DNA of 64,000 nucleotides from Bacteroidales bacterium (GTDB lineage Bacteria; Bacteroidota; Bacteroidia; Bacteroidales; UBA932): NCBI GenBank assembly GCA_017471045.1, contig JAFUWZ010000007.1, positions 62,001 to 126,000 of the forward strand, read 5' to 3'. Shown piece by piece: positions 43,836 to 51,651 of this stretch (position 1 is its first letter; each line of letters starts with the position of its first letter). The notes under the pieces were generated by a model. It saw only the letters and a program-made list of their open reading frames with translations, ran no database searches and was not told where the DNA came from. The position numbers and the translations under genes were made by a program.

Positions 43836-44660
43836 CTAGTTAGGAAAGGAGAGTTTTACTTGTCCAAACAGAACCCGGTCCCGATCTTTGATTTTTGAAG
43901 CATCCATAGCCCCACCTTGAGCAAATGCTTCCGATAGCAATTTCTCCTTTACCGGAAGGGTAATGGTCAATGTCATTTCTTTTGGTCGCATTGTAGGAGA
44001 ATCTTTAAATACAATACAATAGGCGGCTTCTAATATATCATCATCCTGAGGTTTTCTAACACAAAATAAGACCAGGTCATCGACAAAATACTCGTCCACT
44101 TCACAAGGCAAACTTAATCCTTTCCACGGATCATATCTTGCGACTATTTGATAATCGAAAGACCTCAATAGATGACCCTTGAATGACCCGAGATTTGGCT
44201 TTGTCAGAACGAGAAAATGTTTTGACAGATCCGTCCCCGGATCTTCTCCATAGAGAGAAACGTCTGCGGTTATTTTTATTCTTTGGGAAAGACAAGATGT
44301 TGAATAAGGTGCTATGACTTCTGTTTTGTGTTCCGGATAGAGCGGATCAAGAATACTCCTATACCAATGTATGACAGAGTTGATTCGTTCAGAAGACGCT
44401 GATGGCAAAAGAACTTTGTCAGTGCCGATAGGAGCAAACCGAATCAACACACTATCATATGATGTATACTTCTCTTCATAGTTGATAAAATGAGTGTCGG
44501 CAGAAGGAATCTTAGTTGCCTGAAGGATTAGTTCGTTTGAGATTCTTTCTGAAAATTCTATTTTATAACCTAGCTCCAACACGCCATCTTTTGTACCCTT
44601 CTCACAAGAAGATAATAAGCCTATAAGGATTAATAAACAAGCAATTAGCTTTCTCATCAT
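43836..44660 (-). CDS. Lipoprotein of unknown function
   Basis: 274 residues. Signal KLIACLLILIGLLSSCEKG with lipidated Cys. The mature protein is rich in beta-forming residues and ends GQVKLSFPN, which could be a surface beta-sandwich. No family recognised. GC content is lower than in the flanking housekeeping genes. Its start overlaps the stop of the second C10 peptidase gene by 4 bases, so the two were co-translated; a role in surface display or control of that peptidase is possible but unproven. Confidence 0.65.
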   Translation of the reverse strand: MMRKLIACLLILIGLLSSCEKGTKDGVLELGYKIEFSERISNELILQATKIPSADTHFINYEEKYTSYDSVLIRFAPIGTDKVLLPSASSERINSVIHWYRSILDPLYPEHKTEVIAPYSTSCLSQRIKITADVSLYGEDPGTDLSKHFLVLTKPNLGSFKGHLLRSFDYQIVARYDPWKGLSLPCEVDEYFVDDLVLFCVRKPQDDDILEAAYCIVFKDSPTMRPKEMTLTITLPVKEKLLSEAFAQGGAMDASKIKDRDRVLFGQVKLSFPN

Positions 44661-45772
44661 TCATTCGTATTTGCAAAACCATAAATCATTCTTCTTCGAT
44701 AATCAAAATCGCATTCCGGGTCTGTTTCGGATGTATGCCAGTTCCCTGTTAGCGTGTACCAAACATTATATGAGTCACTATCGAGACTCGGGCTGAATCC
44801 CCAGTTTATCTTGATTTGACTGATATACGGTGTTGAATAGGTAATTTCAGTATACATATCTGAGAGGTCAAAGCAACGAACGCCTAAAGAATCTGGATCA
44901 TCCGAAATCCAAGACCATGCATATGTATTTGTAACTTTTTGCCTTAATTTACGGAAGCCATCTATGATAAAAGCATGTCCATTTCTGTAATAATGTATAC
45001 CAAGAATCGTTTTCCTTGTACCATCGGCCCTGACGAGTACAGGCATTTCATTCATTAAATGGCTCTGAACAATCGCTTCATTATAAGTCCCGTAGCTACA
45101 GGAAATGCCAAAGCCATTAAATACATCGACTAGATGCTCAATCTTACCACTTGACCCGTTGTTTCCATAACTAACTCCAGCACTTTGCCCGACAAAACCA
45201 ATAAGTAAGGCTGCATAATTAGATGTCATATTCGAAAACGGGGTCGAAGAAAAATCCGAGAATCCTTGACTATAACTCCCCATTTGTCCAGAGCAATACC
45301 CTTGGGTGGGTGCTGTTGATGGACGCCCCAACTTACTACTCAGATAATATAACAATTGTGCTCCTGCAACAGAAACACACCCCGCAGGTGCTCGGTCGCC
45401 TGAACCATCTGTTTTATATGGGCAATACATATTATATGACGAACGTTGATACCATCTTCTTTGTGTTAAATGAGGGACTTCCTCCACAATCTCTGTTTCA
45501 GAGACTGTGGAGTATAACCAATACTCTCCATCACCTGACCGCGTTAACGGACATCTTTCTCGAACAAATGAATCAGCATTGCAGAAAGAAGCCCAAACAT
45601 CAGGGAAAGCCAATTCGTCTGTTTGAGTTGATTTGTGTATCATTGCGGTTGAATCAGCTCTAATTGCCCTTATTTCTTCTGCTTCGATTTCCAACCATTC
45701 AGCAACGCCATCTGGGATTGATTCTATACGAAAAAATCCCGAAACGTCTTCTGCGAGGACAATTGGAAAACG
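44657..45772 (-). pseudogene. C10 peptidase lacking signal and most of the propeptide
   Basis: The catalytic domain is present: APAGCVSVAGAQLLYY (Cys), GHAFIIDGFRKL (His) and IKINWGFSP. Upstream the frame is open to 45772 and reads FFRIESIPDGVAEWLEIEAE, which resembles the end of a Spi propeptide, but a TGA then closes it and no ATG is available; only TTG at 45694 or other rare starts. The signal peptide and most of the inhibitor propeptide are lost, and the first 49 bases overlap the small secreted gene upstream in another frame. Probably a deletion fused two genes. Low GC. Confidence 0.7.
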
Positions 45773-46119
45773 TCAAAAGATCCGCCATATGTTTCTCCTG
45801 AAGGGAGAACAAACAAGATATCATACTGGTCCGATTGAGTAAGGAAGAGCATGGTGGCACCATAGAACAGGTCCCGACATGCCACTCCCGTCGTTTGACC
45901 TGTCACTTGGACAAACACGGGTCCCGGATCCGTCGTCGTGATGGAAACAACGCCGGTAACAGGATTGACATCGCAGACGACGGGGGTTGTTTTGTCGATC
46001 AAACTTAATGGGCCCTCGCCTCCATAATAGAGATCCGTTGTATCAACCAACACAAAGTCGTTGGCAAACGTGGGAATAAAGAAAAGAATTCCCAATAAGA
46101 GCATTAGTGTTTTTTTCAT
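45724..46119 (-). CDS. Small secreted protein, possible peptidase partner
   Basis: 131 residues. Signal peptide KKTLMLLLGILFFIPTFA. The mature part is a string of short beta strands (VVCDVNPVTGVVSITTTD, then GPVFVQVTGQTTGV) resembling in outline the small DUF3244-type proteins found next to C10 peptidases in Bacteroides; this is a resemblance, not a firm match. It may bind or inhibit the peptidase. The C-terminal end (SQKTFRDFFV) overlaps the truncated C10 frame, so it may be altered by the same deletion. Confidence 0.6.
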   Translation of the reverse strand: MKKTLMLLLGILFFIPTFANDFVLVDTTDLYYGGEGPLSLIDKTTPVVCDVNPVTGVVSITTTDPGPVFVQVTGQTTGVACRDLFYGATMLFLTQSDQYDILFVLPSGETYGGSFDVFQLSSQKTFRDFFV

Positions 46120-46237
46120 AGCATGAAAAGTTTATGTAAAGTTAGGGGACAAGCTGAGATTAACCAAACAATTGAAGCTTTTCGGCGTGACAAAACACGC
46201 ATCCCCATTAATTATTATCATTCTGTATATCAGTAAT

Positions 46238-46433
46238 TTATAAAACATCAACATATTCAACATCATCACCAACGAGTATGTTTACATACTCTATCACCGA
46301 TTGATATTCAGCAACTTCCGAGAGAACCAGAACGCTTGTCACGTTTTTGTTCTCAGTCAGCTTTGACAACTTTGGGAGAGAGGACTTATCTTTGTAAAAA
46401 ACAGTCCAATGAGAAAAGTCATAACCATTTCTT
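46238..46433 (-). pseudogene. Possible 3' remnant of a gene (no start codon)
   Basis: On the minus strand a frame without ATG, opening just below a TAA inside the regulator gene, ends at TAA 46240-46238 and gives a protein-like string (YDFSHWTVFYKDKSSLPK, then SVLVLSEVAEYQSVIEYVNI and VGDDVEYVDVL). It overlaps the start of the TPR regulator on the other strand. No family recognised. It could be a gene tail or chance in AT-rich DNA; the rest of 46120-46408 shows only the regulator promoter. Confidence 0.2.
46362..46394 (+). promoter_or_regulatory. Promoter of the chimeric TPR/HTH regulator
   Basis: TTTG (46362-46365), 21 bp, TATCTTTG (46387-46394); the ATG is 14 bases further on. A good match to the Bacteroidota consensus. 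Confidence 0.65.
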
Positions 46434-47242
46434 TCTTACTGTTGCTCCTCGTTTCTTGCGGCAATCGACGAACATCAAACAGGCTTCGAGAAATCGAGAA
46501 GAATATTTATGATTCTCCGGGAGTGGCCTATTCTGCCTTGTCCGATTTAGATACGATGAGTCTTGGGACTCGGAGCCTGAAAGCGAAATACAGTCTGCTG
46601 AAAGCTTTCTGCATCACTCGCCTGAAGGTGGATACAAGCGATTTGAATCTTATCCTGCCTGCAGTGCAGTATTATGCGAAGCATGGACCCGACTCATGTA
46701 AAATGATGTCTCAGTATTGTATGGGATGGCTCTGTTTTTATCAGAATGATTGGGCCTCATCTTTTTTCTCAGCAAAAGAAGCCGAAAAATATGTTCAACC
46801 GGAAACAGATCCAAGGTTCAAAACAATTCTTTACAGTTTGTTGGGATCCGTCACCGGAAAGGTACACCACACTGATGAGTGGTTGAATTATTCTAAACTT
46901 GCGCTGGCAGCACTGGCCACCATGGCTCTGCTCCTCTTCCGGCGCAAGGTCCGACACCAAGCTGAGACGGACCGGCTTGAATCCATCGCGGAGACCGCCC
47001 GGCAGGTGGCAGACCTGGCGCAGGATGATGCCGCGGTCAAACTCCGGAATGATTTCCCTGACCTGAGTGACAAGGATATCCTCTTCCTATGCTATCTTAT
47101 CCTGCGTTTTCACACTTCGACGATCGCCGTCCTGACCGGATACAGCAAAGACAATGTCCGTCAGAAGCGGCATCGGTTCCAGGCGAAGATCCATTCTTTC
47201 TCCGGTCCCAATGCCGATTTGTACAGACTCTTGTTTGAATAG
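46409..47242 (+). CDS. Chimeric, shortened TPR/HTH membrane regulator
   Basis: 277 residues. Lipoprotein-like signal TISFLLLLLVSCGN, then about 130 residues of helical TPR-like sequence, a transmembrane helix (LALAALATMALLLF, about 165-180), a coiled segment and a C-terminal HTH (LSDKDILFLCYLILRFHTST, AVLTGYSKDNVRQKRHR). Full-length relatives are usually near 500 residues, so much of the sensor region is missing. The DNA changes sharply from AT-rich to GC-rich at about 46895-46905, just before the membrane helix, which points to fusion of two genes at the right edge of the low-GC island. Confidence 0.7.
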   Translation: MRKVITISFLLLLLVSCGNRRTSNRLREIEKNIYDSPGVAYSALSDLDTMSLGTRSLKAKYSLLKAFCITRLKVDTSDLNLILPAVQYYAKHGPDSCKMMSQYCMGWLCFYQNDWASSFFSAKEAEKYVQPETDPRFKTILYSLLGSVTGKVHHTDEWLNYSKLALAALATMALLLFRRKVRHQAETDRLESIAETARQVADLAQDDAAVKLRNDFPDLSDKDILFLCYLILRFHTSTIAVLTGYSKDNVRQKRHRFQAKIHSFSGPNADLYRLLFE

Positions 47243-47259
47243 TTTCCCGGAAAGGCCTT

Positions 47260-47526
47260 TCAGCGCAGCTGGAAGATGACCGGGAAGGTGTAGGTGACGT
47301 TGACGGCGCGGTCGCGCTGGCGGCCGGGCGTCCATTTCGGGGAGCCGGACACGACCCTGACGGCTTCCCTGTCGAGGGAAGAATCCACGCCGCGAAGCAC
47401 CTTTACATTTCCGAGTGAGCCGTCCCGCAGGACGGTGAACTGCAGGATCACACGGCCCTGCACGCCGTTTTCCCTGGCAATCTCGGGATAGACCAGATGG
47501 GCCGCCTCCCGGCCTTGACAGCCCAT
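47260..47526 (-). CDS. TonB C-terminal domain protein, very short
   Basis: 88 residues from the ATG at 47526. VYPEIARENGVQGRVILQFT, then VLRGVDSSLDREAVRVV and PKWTPGRQRDRAVNVTYTF, follow the energy-transducer TonB C-terminal domain (YP..A...G..G.V...F). The normal membrane anchor and Pro-rich spacer are missing. In-frame codons upstream (LLILLVMGC) look like a lipoprotein signal but have no ATG, only ATA/ATT/GTG, so the gene may be a lipoprotein with a rare start or a truncated copy. A partial duplicate of its end lies at 43800. Confidence 0.7.
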   Translation of the reverse strand: MGCQGREAAHLVYPEIARENGVQGRVILQFTVLRDGSLGNVKVLRGVDSSLDREAVRVVSGSPKWTPGRQRDRAVNVTYTFPVIFQLR

Positions 47527-47604
47527 CACCAGGAGGATCAGGAGCCCCTCAATAAACCGTTGCCTTATATCGGAGCCAAGTTACGTTTTTTCGGGCAGAA
47601 TTGC

Positions 47605-47612
47605 TAACTTTG
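47605..47612 (+). promoter_or_regulatory. -7 box abutting the start codon at 47617
   Basis: TAACTTTG matches TAnnTTTG and ends four bases before ATGATG at 47617. Transcription should start at or within the first codon, giving a leaderless mRNA. Confidence 0.5.
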
Positions 47613-47616
47613 GGAC

Positions 47617-48459
47617 ATGATGCAGACAGAAGGCCGCTCCCCGCTGCCGAACGACAGTCCCGGGCCCCGTATCAAGATCTTCACCCGCTCTTTCGACTTG
47701 CGATTGTACCGCCGGTCAAAGGCGCTGTACGAAGAGTTGGGATACCCGACCGTCCGCCTGACTGACTGCAGCGCCGACGGTTATTTCTATAAAATGCTAA
47801 AAGACACGGAGTGCGATGTCGCCGTCAACATCGACGAAGACGCCTTCCTCGTGGATCCGGCGGTGCTCCGGGATCTGATCCGTACCGTCCTCGAAGGAGG
47901 CTACGCCAATGCCGGCTGCCCGGACGGCGGGACAGACGCAGTCCCGCGAAGCGGCGATCCCCGGGTCACCAACCCCTTTTTCAACATCCTCGACCTGCGA
48001 CAGATCCGCCCTGCATTCCAGCGCAGGCTGATGGTCCGCAAAGATGAGGACGTCGAGCCCTACTATCCCTTCTTCCACTGGCTCTCAGACCGCTTCACCA
48101 CCCTTTATCTCCCGGCCGAAAAACACCCGGACGGGCTGTCCACGATCTTGAAAGACCCCTCCGGCCGCACCATCTGCCTGCATTCGTGGTTTGCCCGGTT
48201 CTACTCCATGCCCCGCTGGATGGTCCGTCGGCTTGAGAAAAACGAGATCGACCAGCCCGTGCGGATTGAAGCCCTGATCGACCAGGCCTATGCCATCCGG
48301 GGCCTCCGCAAGACCCCTTTCACGGCCGCGGACCGCCTGGCGTTTGCCGCCAATGACCTTGTCCGCTGGGTCATCAAAATCCCGCAGCGCATCTCGCGAT
48401 GGCCCTACAAGATCGCCCGTGCCGTCCGACGAAGGCAGTCTTCCCACCCGATCCATTGA
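47617..48459 (+). CDS. Glycosyltransferase-like protein of unknown substrate
   Basis: 280 residues, no signal peptide. IKIFTRSFDLRLYRRSKALY at the start, and DVAVNIDEDAFLVDPAVLRD near residue 67 with a D-x-D-like IDEDAF, resemble the metal-binding part of GT-A glycosyltransferases. A Trp/His block (HSWFARFYSMPRWMVRRL) and an Arg-rich end follow. I cannot assign a family. It precedes the GH127 gene by 16 bases and may share its transcript. Confidence 0.55.
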   Translation: MMQTEGRSPLPNDSPGPRIKIFTRSFDLRLYRRSKALYEELGYPTVRLTDCSADGYFYKMLKDTECDVAVNIDEDAFLVDPAVLRDLIRTVLEGGYANAGCPDGGTDAVPRSGDPRVTNPFFNILDLRQIRPAFQRRLMVRKDEDVEPYYPFFHWLSDRFTTLYLPAEKHPDGLSTILKDPSGRTICLHSWFARFYSMPRWMVRRLEKNEIDQPVRIEALIDQAYAIRGLRKTPFTAADRLAFAANDLVRWVIKIPQRISRWPYKIARAVRRRQSSHPIH

Positions 48460-48475
48460 ACTATCCATTGATAAT

Positions 48476-50482
48476 ATGCAAAAACTTCTGACAGCCCTTC
48501 TGCTGCTAAGCAGCCTCCTGCCACTCCGCGCCCAGGAGATCGTTTTCAACCGGGCCCCGCTTGCCGAGGACGCCTATGCCGAACTCCCGCTCGGCGCCAT
48601 CCGGCCCCAAGGCTGGCTCCTCGACCAGCTGGAGCGCCAGCGGGACGGGATGACTGGCCACTTGGATTCGCTCTATGCCCCGATCGTGGGCGACGACAAT
48701 GCCTGGATCGGCGGCGAAGGGGACACTTGGGAACGGGGGCCCTACTGGATCGACGGGCTGCTGCCCCTCGCTTATCTGCTGGATGACGAGGCCCTGATCG
48801 CGAAGTCCCTGAAGTGGGTCGAGGCGATGCTGGGATCCGCACAGGAAGATGGCTACTTCGGCAACCGCATCTCCCGGCCCTACATCGAGGGCTTCCAGCG
48901 CGGAAAAGCCGAAGACTGGTGGCCCAAGATGGTCGCCCTCAAAATCCTGAAACAATACTACATGGCTACCGCCGACGAGCGGGTCCTGCGCGTGATGTCC
49001 AACTACTTCCGCTACCAGCTGCAGGAGCTTCCGCAACACCCGCTGCAGCACTGGACCGACTGGGGCCAGTGGCGGGGCGGAGACAACCTGGAGATGGTCT
49101 GGTGGCTGTATAACCGCACCGGAGAGCCTTTCCTGCTGGAACTGGGCGACCTGATCCACCGGCAGACCAAGCCCTGGACCGAAATCCTTTCCGGACAGGA
49201 CATTCTCGCCCGGCAGAACGCCCTGCACTGCGTCAACCTCGGCCAGGGTTTCAAGGAGCCCGTGGTCTGGTGGCAGCGGTCGCAGGCCGAAGAAGACCTC
49301 CAGGCACCCGTCAAGGGTATGGAGACCATCCGGCGCACCCTCGGCCTTCCGACCGGACTCTGGGCCGGAGACGAGATGACCCATTTCGGCGAGCCGACCC
49401 GCGGCTCGGAATTCTGCACCGCCGTCGAGATGATGTATTCCCTGGAAGGGATGCTCCGTATCACGGGAGACCTGCGCTGGGCCGAGCAGCTCGAACGTAT
49501 CGCCTACAACGCCCTCCCGACCCAGGAGACGGACGCATGCGACGCGCGCCAGTATTTCCAGCAAGTCAACCAGGTCGCCTGCACACGGAACGTGCGCAAC
49601 TTCTCGACCGAGCACGAGGGCACGGACGTGGTCTATAGCCTGCTCGGCGGCTATCCCTGCTGCACCTGCAACCTGCACCAGGGCTGGCCCAAGCTGGTCC
49701 AGAACCTCTGGTACGCCAGCCGCGACGGGGGCCTCGCCGCCCTGGTCTATGCTCCTTCGCGCGTCAGCGCCACGCTGGACGGCAAGGCGGTCACGATCAC
49801 CGAAGAGACCGCCTATCCCTTCGACGGGACCGTCACGGTCCGGATCGACCTTCCGGGGCGCTATCCCCGCCGCGTCCGGCCCGAAGCCCGCTTCCCGCTG
49901 CATTTCCGCATCCCGGCCTGGTGCGAAGGCGCCACGGTCTGCGTCGGAGAGGAGGAGTGGCATCCCGAGGCCGGACAGACCCTGTGCATCGAGCGCAGCT
50001 GGCACCGGGGCGATACGGTGATCCTGCATTTCCCGATGAAGGTCGCCGTATCCCGCTGGTACGACGAATCGGCGGTCGTCGAGCGCGGTCCCCTCATCTA
50101 TGCGCTCAAGATGCAGGAGAACTGGACGCGCAAACCCTTCGAAGGCGCGGAGGCGGAACAATATGGCCCGTGGTACTATGAAGTGACTTCCGACAGCCCG
50201 TGGAACTACGGCTTTTCCCTCCTGGACCTGGGCAAGAGCGAGACTTTCACCGTCGAAGAGCGCCCCTGGACCGGCGCCTACCCCTGGAATGTGGACCATG
50301 CGCCGGTCTCCATCCGGGCGCGCGCCGTCACGATCCGTGACTGGACTCTCCACCGGGGCAACGCCGCCCCCATCCAGTATTTCAGCCAGACCCACTCCGA
50401 TATCGGGGATCCGGCGGAGATCGAATTGATCCCGTACGGCTGCACGACGCTGCGTATCTGCGCATTCCCGACGCGGCTGTAA
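48476..50482 (+). CDS. GH127-type beta-L-arabinofuranosidase-like protein (DUF1680)
   Basis: 668 residues from the ATG at 48476, which starts a signal peptide ending PLRAQ (about residue 20). LGAIRPQGWLLDQLERQRDG, then WERGPYWIDGLLPLAYLL, and the Cys cluster GGYPCCTCNLHQGWPK are DUF1680/GH127 features; in characterised members a Glu and a Cys group bind zinc and one Cys is the nucleophile. It should remove terminal L-arabinofuranose or a related sugar in the periplasm. Next gene follows after 11 bases. Confidence 0.85.
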   Translation: MQKLLTALLLLSSLLPLRAQEIVFNRAPLAEDAYAELPLGAIRPQGWLLDQLERQRDGMTGHLDSLYAPIVGDDNAWIGGEGDTWERGPYWIDGLLPLAYLLDDEALIAKSLKWVEAMLGSAQEDGYFGNRISRPYIEGFQRGKAEDWWPKMVALKILKQYYMATADERVLRVMSNYFRYQLQELPQHPLQHWTDWGQWRGGDNLEMVWWLYNRTGEPFLLELGDLIHRQTKPWTEILSGQDILARQNALHCVNLGQGFKEPVVWWQRSQAEEDLQAPVKGMETIRRTLGLPTGLWAGDEMTHFGEPTRGSEFCTAVEMMYSLEGMLRITGDLRWAEQLERIAYNALPTQETDACDARQYFQQVNQVACTRNVRNFSTEHEGTDVVYSLLGGYPCCTCNLHQGWPKLVQNLWYASRDGGLAALVYAPSRVSATLDGKAVTITEETAYPFDGTVTVRIDLPGRYPRRVRPEARFPLHFRIPAWCEGATVCVGEEEWHPEAGQTLCIERSWHRGDTVILHFPMKVAVSRWYDESAVVERGPLIYALKMQENWTRKPFEGAEAEQYGPWYYEVTSDSPWNYGFSLLDLGKSETFTVEERPWTGAYPWNVDHAPVSIRARAVTIRDWTLHRGNAAPIQYFSQTHSDIGDPAEIELIPYGCTTLRICAFPTRL

Positions 50483-50493
50483 CTCTTTCCGAC

Positions 50494-51636
50494 ATGGAAG
50501 ACAGAAGAAGTTTCTTGAAAAAAGGCGCCCTCGCGGCAGCGGCCGCCGTCACGGCGCCGGCTCTTTTGACCCATTGTGCTCCTTCCGGAGGCGAATCTGC
50601 GACCGGGGGCGGTTCCAGTACCGGGGAGCATTCCCCGAAGGGTTCCTCCCAGTTCCCCGGTACTGGGTCCTCCTCCGGCCTGTGCTGCCCGAAAGGCGCC
50701 GGACTCCGCATCACCGGCACCTTCCTCGACGAAATCTCCCACGACATCCCCCACCAGAACTGGGGCGAAAAAGAATGGGATGCCGACTTCGCCTACATGA
50801 AAGCCATCGGCATCGACACCGTCATCGACATCCGCTGCGGCTACCGCAAATTCATCACCTACCCCTCGCCCTACCTCCTGGGGAAGGGCTGCTACATGCC
50901 CTCGATGGACCTGATCGACCTCTTCTGCCGCCTGGCGGAAAAGTACGGGATGACCTTCATGCTGGGCCTCTACGACTCCGGCCGCTACTGGGACACCGGC
51001 GACATGAGCTACGAGGTCGAGTCCAACCGCTTCGTCATCGACGAGGTCTGGGAGCGCTACGGCCGCCGCTACTCCAGCTTCGGCGGCTGGTACATCAGCG
51101 GCGAGATCAGCCGCGCCACCAAAGGTGCCATCGACTCCTTCCGCGCCATGGGGCGCCAATGCAAGGAGGTTTCCGGCGGCCTGCCGACCTTCATCTCGCC
51201 CTGGATCGACGGCAAGAAGGCCGTCGCCGCTGCGGGGGCCGCGCTGTCCAAAGCCGAAGCCGTCTCCGTGGCCGAGCACGAGCGGGAGTGGGACGAAATC
51301 TTCGACGGCATCCACGACTACGTGGACGCCTGCGCCTTCCAGGACGGCCACATCGACTACGACGAACTGGACGCCTTCTTCACGGTCAACAAGCGCCTGG
51401 CCGACAAATACGGCATGCAGTGCTGGACCAATGCGGAAACCTTCGACCGGGACATGCCGATCAAGTTCTTCCCGATCAAATTTGACAAACTCCGGCTCAA
51501 GCTCGAAGCGGCCGCCCGCTGCGGCTACGACAAGGCGATCACCTTCGAGTTCAGCCACTTCATGAGCCCGCAGTCGGCCTACCGGCAGGCCGGGCACCTG
51601 TACGGCCGGTACAAAGAGTATTTTGACCTCCTTTAA
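50494..51636 (+). CDS. Tat-exported TIM-barrel protein (DUF4434-like)
   Basis: 380 residues. EDRRSFLKKGALAAAAAVTA is a Tat signal, with a lipobox-like THCAP after it. The main domain starts GLRITGTFLDEISHDIPHQN and has alternating strands and helices with acidic ends (GGWYISGEISR, EREWDEIFDG), like DUF4434 putative glycosidases. Residues about 31-62 are a Gly/Ser/Pro-rich linker that coincides with a palindromic element in reverse orientation. Function inferred: glycan processing together with the GH127 gene upstream. Confidence 0.7.
   Translation: MEDRRSFLKKGALAAAAAVTAPALLTHCAPSGGESATGGGSSTGEHSPKGSSQFPGTGSSSGLCCPKGAGLRITGTFLDEISHDIPHQNWGEKEWDADFAYMKAIGIDTVIDIRCGYRKFITYPSPYLLGKGCYMPSMDLIDLFCRLAEKYGMTFMLGLYDSGRYWDTGDMSYEVESNRFVIDEVWERYGRRYSSFGGWYISGEISRATKGAIDSFRAMGRQCKEVSGGLPTFISPWIDGKKAVAAAGAALSKAEAVSVAEHEREWDEIFDGIHDYVDACAFQDGHIDYDELDAFFTVNKRLADKYGMQCWTNAETFDRDMPIKFFPIKFDKLRLKLEAAARCGYDKAITFEFSHFMSPQSAYRQAGHLYGRYKEYFDLL
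50585..50678. repeat. ORF-embedded palindromic element A (inverted)
   Basis: CCAGTACCGGGGA (50615-50627) pairs with TCCCCGGTACTGG (50654-50666); an outer CCGGAGG/CCTCCGG pair (50585-50591, 50672-50678) extends it. Inside, in reverse complement, is AACCCTTCGGGGAATGC. It encodes the linker after the Tat signal. Confidence 0.75.
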
Positions 51637-51651
51637 CCAATCGCTTTCAAG

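Noticed and set aside
45223-45663. A 146-residue plus-strand frame opposite the second C10 peptidase
   Set aside because: It is antisense to a region with clear catalytic motifs and has no family features.
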